Source of the DNA: an uncultured Granulosicoccaceae bacterium
GTDB lineage: Bacteria > Pseudomonadota > Gammaproteobacteria > Granulosicoccales > Granulosicoccaceae
NCBI GenBank assembly: GCA_938005265.1
Contig: CALLOA010000060.1
Location: 1-64,000, forward strand
Direction: 5' to 3'
Length of the DNA: 64,000 nt
The position numbers were made by a program, and so were the translations under genes. Positions within the stretch are counted from its first letter, which is position 1, and every line of letters starts with the position of its first letter. Shown here in pieces: positions 60,629-64,000 of this stretch. A model generated the notes under the pieces. That model was not told the origin of the DNA, made no database searches, and saw nothing but the letters and a program-made list of their open reading frames with translations.

Positions 60629-61507
60629 GTGAGTAAAGAGAGTGCTAAACGTAAACGCTTGGATATGCGCATACTGACTACATTGCTGGTGGTGGCGTTG
60701 GTGGTTATTGCGTTTATTAATCCGCTTGAAGAAACCAGCTCCTCTCATCTGGATAGTGCCTTCAAGCGCTCTCTTGCCGGTTTCGCAATCGCGCGTGGTC
60801 TGAATGGTGTTATTTCAGTAGCGCAAGGTACTGAATTTGCGGTTCAACCGGCCGGTATCGGTGTTATATTCGCGCCCGGTGAGATACTGGATCCGGTAAA
60901 TGATCTGGTTGAGCGTTTTTCCTGGATTATGTTGTTGGCGTCAAGCTCTCTTGGGGTTCAGCAAGTTCTGTTATCGATGAGCGCCTGGCATGGAATCCTC
61001 ATTGGCCTTTGTGTTGCAGGATGGGCCTTGCTATGGCTTTACTGGGTGGGAGGTAGTTCTCTGCCGCGCTTGCGCGCTTTTTTTGTTCGATTGTTCCTCT
61101 TGATGGCTGTATTGCGTTTTATGGTCCCACTGATTTCTATTGCCAACGATTGGGTCTATCACACCTTTTTGAAGGAAAACTATGAAGTAGCCAGTTTGCA
61201 GCTGGAAACAGCGAGGGACAGCATTGATGACATCAATGAGGAAGTGCTTACCCAGAGTAGTGAAGATAATGGCGGAATTATCGATAAGGCACGCAACATT
61301 TATCGCTCTGCTGTAAAGCAGATTGACTTTGAACAGCGATTGGATGATTACGGGCGTGTTGCAGATACAGTCAGTGAAAACATTATTCGCCTGATCGTGG
61401 TTTTTATAATGCAGACAGTGGTTTTCCCATTACTGTTCTTATGGGTTGTCTATGTGTTGATCAGGCGTTTGTTCAGTCCTGTCCCCATTGGCTCAAGTCG
61501 CCGCTAA
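60629..61507 (+). CDS. Hypothetical membrane protein
   Basis: 292 residues, GTG start. Hydrophobic segments at about 14-30 (ILTTLLVVALVVIAFI), 95-112, 121-141 (ILIGLCVAGWALLWLYW), 150-170 and 262-282 (LIVVFIMQTVVFPLLFLWVVYVLI), with a helical, charged loop between the fourth and fifth. No known domain recognised. The conserved look (GLNGVISVAQGTEFAVQPAGIGV) suggests a conserved protein family in marine gammaproteobacteria, but I cannot name it. It is divergent from the orphan permease and convergent with the pta gene. Confidence 0.72.
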   Translation: MSKESAKRKRLDMRILTTLLVVALVVIAFINPLEETSSSHLDSAFKRSLAGFAIARGLNGVISVAQGTEFAVQPAGIGVIFAPGEILDPVNDLVERFSWIMLLASSSLGVQQVLLSMSAWHGILIGLCVAGWALLWLYWVGGSSLPRLRAFFVRLFLLMAVLRFMVPLISIANDWVYHTFLKENYEVASLQLETARDSIDDINEEVLTQSSEDNGGIIDKARNIYRSAVKQIDFEQRLDDYGRVADTVSENIIRLIVVFIMQTVVFPLLFLWVVYVLIRRLFSPVPIGSSRR

Positions 61508-61549
61508 TTGATTCGGGAAGCGTTTCCACGCCGGACTGTATTGTCAGCC

Positions 61550-62572
61550 TTATGGCATAGCACTGGCTTGAAGTGAAGTAATTGCCAGTATTTTTTCTAT
61601 GTCTTCGGTTTTACAGCCGCGAGATAAATCATTTACCGGGCGAGCCAGACCTTGCAGCACCGGGCCTACAGCATCGCAACCACCAAAGCGTTCGCACAGC
61701 TTGTAACCGATATTGCCGGCATCAAGAGTTGGAAAAATAAGAATATTGGGTAGTTCGCCCGCGAGCTCAGTGGCAAACTGGGGCGCTTTCTGTTGCAAAA
61801 TATCGGGGATGACGGCTGCATCCAACTGCACGTCACCTATTACTTTCCAATCACTGCAAGCGCTGGATTCTTTGCAGAGTCTTTGAACAGTCTCAACAGC
61901 CGTTTGCACCTTTTCGACAGCCGGGTGCTTAGCACTTCCTGCGGTTGAAAAAGACAAGAGGCCGATGCGCGGTGTAGTACCCAGTAAGGCTTTGGTGCTA
62001 TGTGCAGTTTGCATGGCAATTTCTGCCAGCTGCCGAGCATCGGGGTCCACCATTAGTGCACAATCTGCAAACACAACGATGTCTTTCAGGGGTTGGAAAT
62101 CATGCTTCATAACCATCAGAAAGAAGCTGCTGACAAACGAGGCATTGTTGGCTGTACCGACAATTTGCATGGCAGTGCGTGTTACGTCAGCGGTTGGGTA
62201 CTCCGCACCTGCTACACAGGCATCAACCTTCTTTGCATGAACCAGTGTGCAGGCATAGGTCAATGGATCGGCCAGTGCCCGGGCGGCGCCCTCAAGCGTC
62301 ATGCCTTTATGTTTTCGTTTTTCGAAAAGAGTAGATACCAGTGTATCGTCAGAACTGACTGTACTGGTATCGATGATTTCAATACCTTTCAGGTTTGCTG
62401 AATCTGTGGTTTGAAGAATTTTACTTTTGTCACCGACCAGTACAGGAATGCAGCGCTCGTCTCCTGCAGCATTGATAGCTGCTGCGACGATACGTGAGTC
62501 GGTAGCTTCCGGCAGAGCGACGCGCGCAGGGTGTTGTTTTGCGCGCGTGATCAGTTGGTCAAATGCAGACAT
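61550..62572 (-). CDS. pta: Phosphate acetyltransferase
   Basis: 340 residues, the catalytic domain of Pta, which interconverts acetyl-CoA and acetyl phosphate. Typical segments are ARVALPEATDSRIVAAA at the N-terminus, CVAGAEYPTADVTRTAMQIVG, GLLSFSTAGSAKHP and LPNILIFPTLDAGNIGYKL. Length matches short-form Pta. The gene sits nine bases after the CoA-ligase alpha gene and seems to be in the same operon. No ackA is present in the window, so acetyl phosphate may come from another enzyme outside it (as in taurine degradation) or be used differently. Confidence 0.94.
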   Translation of the reverse strand: MSAFDQLITRAKQHPARVALPEATDSRIVAAAINAAGDERCIPVLVGDKSKILQTTDSANLKGIEIIDTSTVSSDDTLVSTLFEKRKHKGMTLEGAARALADPLTYACTLVHAKKVDACVAGAEYPTADVTRTAMQIVGTANNASFVSSFFLMVMKHDFQPLKDIVVFADCALMVDPDARQLAEIAMQTAHSTKALLGTTPRIGLLSFSTAGSAKHPAVEKVQTAVETVQRLCKESSACSDWKVIGDVQLDAAVIPDILQQKAPQFATELAGELPNILIFPTLDAGNIGYKLCERFGGCDAVGPVLQGLARPVNDLSRGCKTEDIEKILAITSLQASAMP

Positions 62573-62580
62573 AAATTGGA

Positions 62581-63465
62581 CTAATTGGCCTTGATGCCGG
62601 AATTCTTCAGCGCGGCGCCGAGTCCTGAAGGTGTAGGCAATACTTCAACACCGGCTTTTTCCAGAGCAATTTTTTTCGACTGATAAGTACCCTTGTTGCC
62701 CATGACGATAGCGCCAGCATGACCCATCTTTTTGCCCGGTGGTGAGGAGCCACCCGCGATAAATGATGCAATCACAGGTTTTTTCATGGTCGCTGCATAC
62801 TCCGCTGCTGCTTCCTCCATGGAGCCACCGATTTCACCCACGATCACTACACCTTCAGTCTTTGCATCATTGTCCAGTGATTTCAAGGCATCGAGAGTGG
62901 TGGTGCCGATAATCGGATCGCCGCCGATGCCGACGAAGGCACTCTGGCCATAGCCTGCCTGTACGGTATTGAGGCACATCAAGGTTCCAAGTGAGCCACT
63001 TCTTGAAATAATTCCGATGTTGCCCGGCTTGAAAATACTGCTTTCAAATGCAGGCATAAAACCTACAAAACATTCGCCCGGTGTTACCAGCCCGGCTGTG
63101 TTGGGGCCGACAATGGTGGTGCCATGTTCAGCAGCTTCGGCCATCATGTTCATGACATCGCGTACCGGTATATGCTCGGTCAGGCACACCAGTTTTTTAC
63201 AACCTGCCTGCATGGCGTCACTGGCAGCCTTTGCTGCACCCAGGGGTGGAATGAAAAGAATTGAGACGTCAAATTCGCCGCCATTTTTCATCGCGTCAAC
63301 CGCTGAACCGAATACCGGCACACCGCAACATTCAGTACCGGCTTTTTTTGGATTAACACCGCCCACAACCCGGGTGCCATATTCCTGCATGCGCTCGGTC
63401 CAGAAACTACCCTGTTTACCGGTAATGCCCTGCACCAGAAGCCGATCAGTGTTGCGAATAATCAT
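62581..63465 (-). CDS. Succinyl-CoA synthetase-like alpha subunit
   Basis: 294 residues. CoA-binding [13 protein letters not shown]-like N-terminus (here [20 protein letters not shown]) and the phosphohistidine His249 in [13 protein letters not shown]. The family includes succinyl-, malyl- and sulfoacetate-CoA ligases (MtkB, SauD), and the sequence is not clearly a standard SucD. The upstream beta gene overlaps by four bases (ATGA, 63462-63465). Followed by pta. Which acid is activated cannot be fixed; the absence of sucAB and presence of pta makes TCA-cycle use less certain. Confidence 0.88.
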   Translation of the reverse strand: MIIRNTDRLLVQGITGKQGSFWTERMQEYGTRVVGGVNPKKAGTECCGVPVFGSAVDAMKNGGEFDVSILFIPPLGAAKAASDAMQAGCKKLVCLTEHIPVRDVMNMMAEAAEHGTTIVGPNTAGLVTPGECFVGFMPAFESSIFKPGNIGIISRSGSLGTLMCLNTVQAGYGQSAFVGIGGDPIIGTTTLDALKSLDNDAKTEGVVIVGEIGGSMEEAAAEYAATMKKPVIASFIAGGSSPPGKKMGHAGAIVMGNKGTYQSKKIALEKAGVEVLPTPSGLGAALKNSGIKAN

Positions 63466-64000
63466 GATGCACCTCCGGTAAACGGGCCGGCTGCAGCAAC
63501 TGCTGCCTGTATGGCTTCATCCATCGTTTCATAGGAAGTCATGTCGAGTCTTTCTTTGAGCATTTTTCGCGCATCAACCGAGCCGGTTCCGTGGATGGAA
63601 AAGAAAACCGGGATTTCAGGTTTCAGTTCAAGCCATGCATTGACGACACCTTCGGTCATTACATCGGTTCTGGCGAATGCACCGCAGAAATTAACCACCA
63701 GGCTCTTAATATTTTCATTGCCCAGCATAAGTTTCAAGGCATCAGTTGCCTTGGTGTAGGCTTCGCCACCGATTTCAAGAAAGTTCGCCGGTGCGCCGCC
63801 GTAGTGTGTAACGACATCCATGGTGGTCATGGTAAGGCCGGCGCCATTGGCAAGTACACCGACATTGCCATCAAGATCGATGTACTTGAGATCAAGTTCA
63901 GCTGCCGCTAGTTCACGGCCTGTCAGTTTGTCAGGCGTGCCGTTTGCAGAAATTTCTGTTTGCCGAACAATGGCAGAATCGTCGAGTACAAATTTGCAAT
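63462..64000 (-). CDS. Succinyl-CoA synthetase-like beta subunit (5' end outside window)
   Basis: The C-terminal part of a beta subunit. The frame is open from the right window edge to the stop at 63462 (about 179 codons), without a start. It contains KYIDLDGNVGVLANGAG, which is the conserved nucleotide/CoA-grasp region of SucC/MtkA, then TMTTMDVVTHYGGAPANFLEIGG and the C-terminal domain ending [14 protein letters not shown]. It forms the ligase with the alpha subunit encoded downstream, overlapping by four bases. Confidence 0.9.
   Translation of the reverse strand, partial: CKFVLDDSAIVRQTEISANGTPDKLTGRELAAAELDLKYIDLDGNVGVLANGAGLTMTTMDVVTHYGGAPANFLEIGGEAYTKATDALKLMLGNENIKSLVVNFCGAFARTDVMTEGVVNAWLELKPEIPVFFSIHGTGSVDARKMLKERLDMTSYETMDEAIQAAVAAAGPFTGGAS

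Overview
The window looks like a chromosomal segment of a Gammaproteobacterium that oxidises alcohols. YbiI, riboflavin synthase, DNA polymerase I and peptide deformylase all have proteobacterial form, and YbiI and RibE closely resemble the enterobacterial proteins. TRAP carboxylate uptake and a large quinoprotein (PQQ) alcohol-oxidation block suggest a marine or sediment heterotroph or facultative methylotroph, but no 16S or other marker lets me name a genus. No phage, insertion sequence, CRISPR array or rRNA/tRNA gene was seen. The only clearly mobile-type module is a VapBC toxin-antitoxin pair.

Layout. 1-8 kb: a truncated secreted beta/gamma-crystallin gene, an OtnC-like aldolase/decarboxylase with a flavoprotein and a complete DctQMP TRAP transporter, then a lipoprotein and a DUF6502 gene. 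8-24 kb: housekeeping and accessory genes (single-chain pyruvate carboxylase, VapBC, riboflavin synthase, DUF899, LOG-family protein, polA, two acetyltransferases, YbiI, LrgAB, two GFA-fold zinc proteins). 24-32 kb: a seven-gene minus-strand MoxR-DUF58-DUF4381-BatA-BatB-BatC-BatD operon.

32-55 kb is the core: a CxxxCW protein, a beta-propeller protein, cytochrome c PedF, an MxaJ/XoxJ-like binding protein, a SoxYZ-like carrier, a Tat-exported zinc hydrolase, and a PQQ alcohol dehydrogenase carrying the Asp-Tyr-Asp signature of lanthanide-dependent enzymes. Next come a LuxR-type response regulator, a hybrid histidine kinase and a FIST sensor. They are followed by aorABC (tungsten aldehyde oxidoreductase) with MoaD-like and MoaA cofactor genes, an ABC binding protein and ATPase without a permease, and a PedABC/Lut-like ABC transporter. 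Read together, the region can oxidise a primary alcohol in the periplasm (lanthanide/PQQ), pass electrons to cytochrome c, and oxidise the aldehyde to acid in the cytoplasm (tungsten), with dedicated metal or cofactor supply and sensing. The MoxR/Bat operon next door resembles the mxaRSACKL maturation genes of methanol dehydrogenase and may serve this enzyme.

55-64 kb: a 3-hydroxyisobutyrate-dehydrogenase-like reductase, pterin dehydratase and deformylase; then ridA-like, trpS, asparaginase and DUF952 genes; a lone NitT/TauT-type permease; an unknown membrane protein; and an operon of succinyl-CoA-synthetase-like beta (cut by the window end) and alpha subunits with phosphate acetyltransferase. 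A recurring non-coding pattern is short tandem duplication (11-15 nt units, 2-4 copies) in gene leaders, twice abutting or supplying the ribosome binding site.
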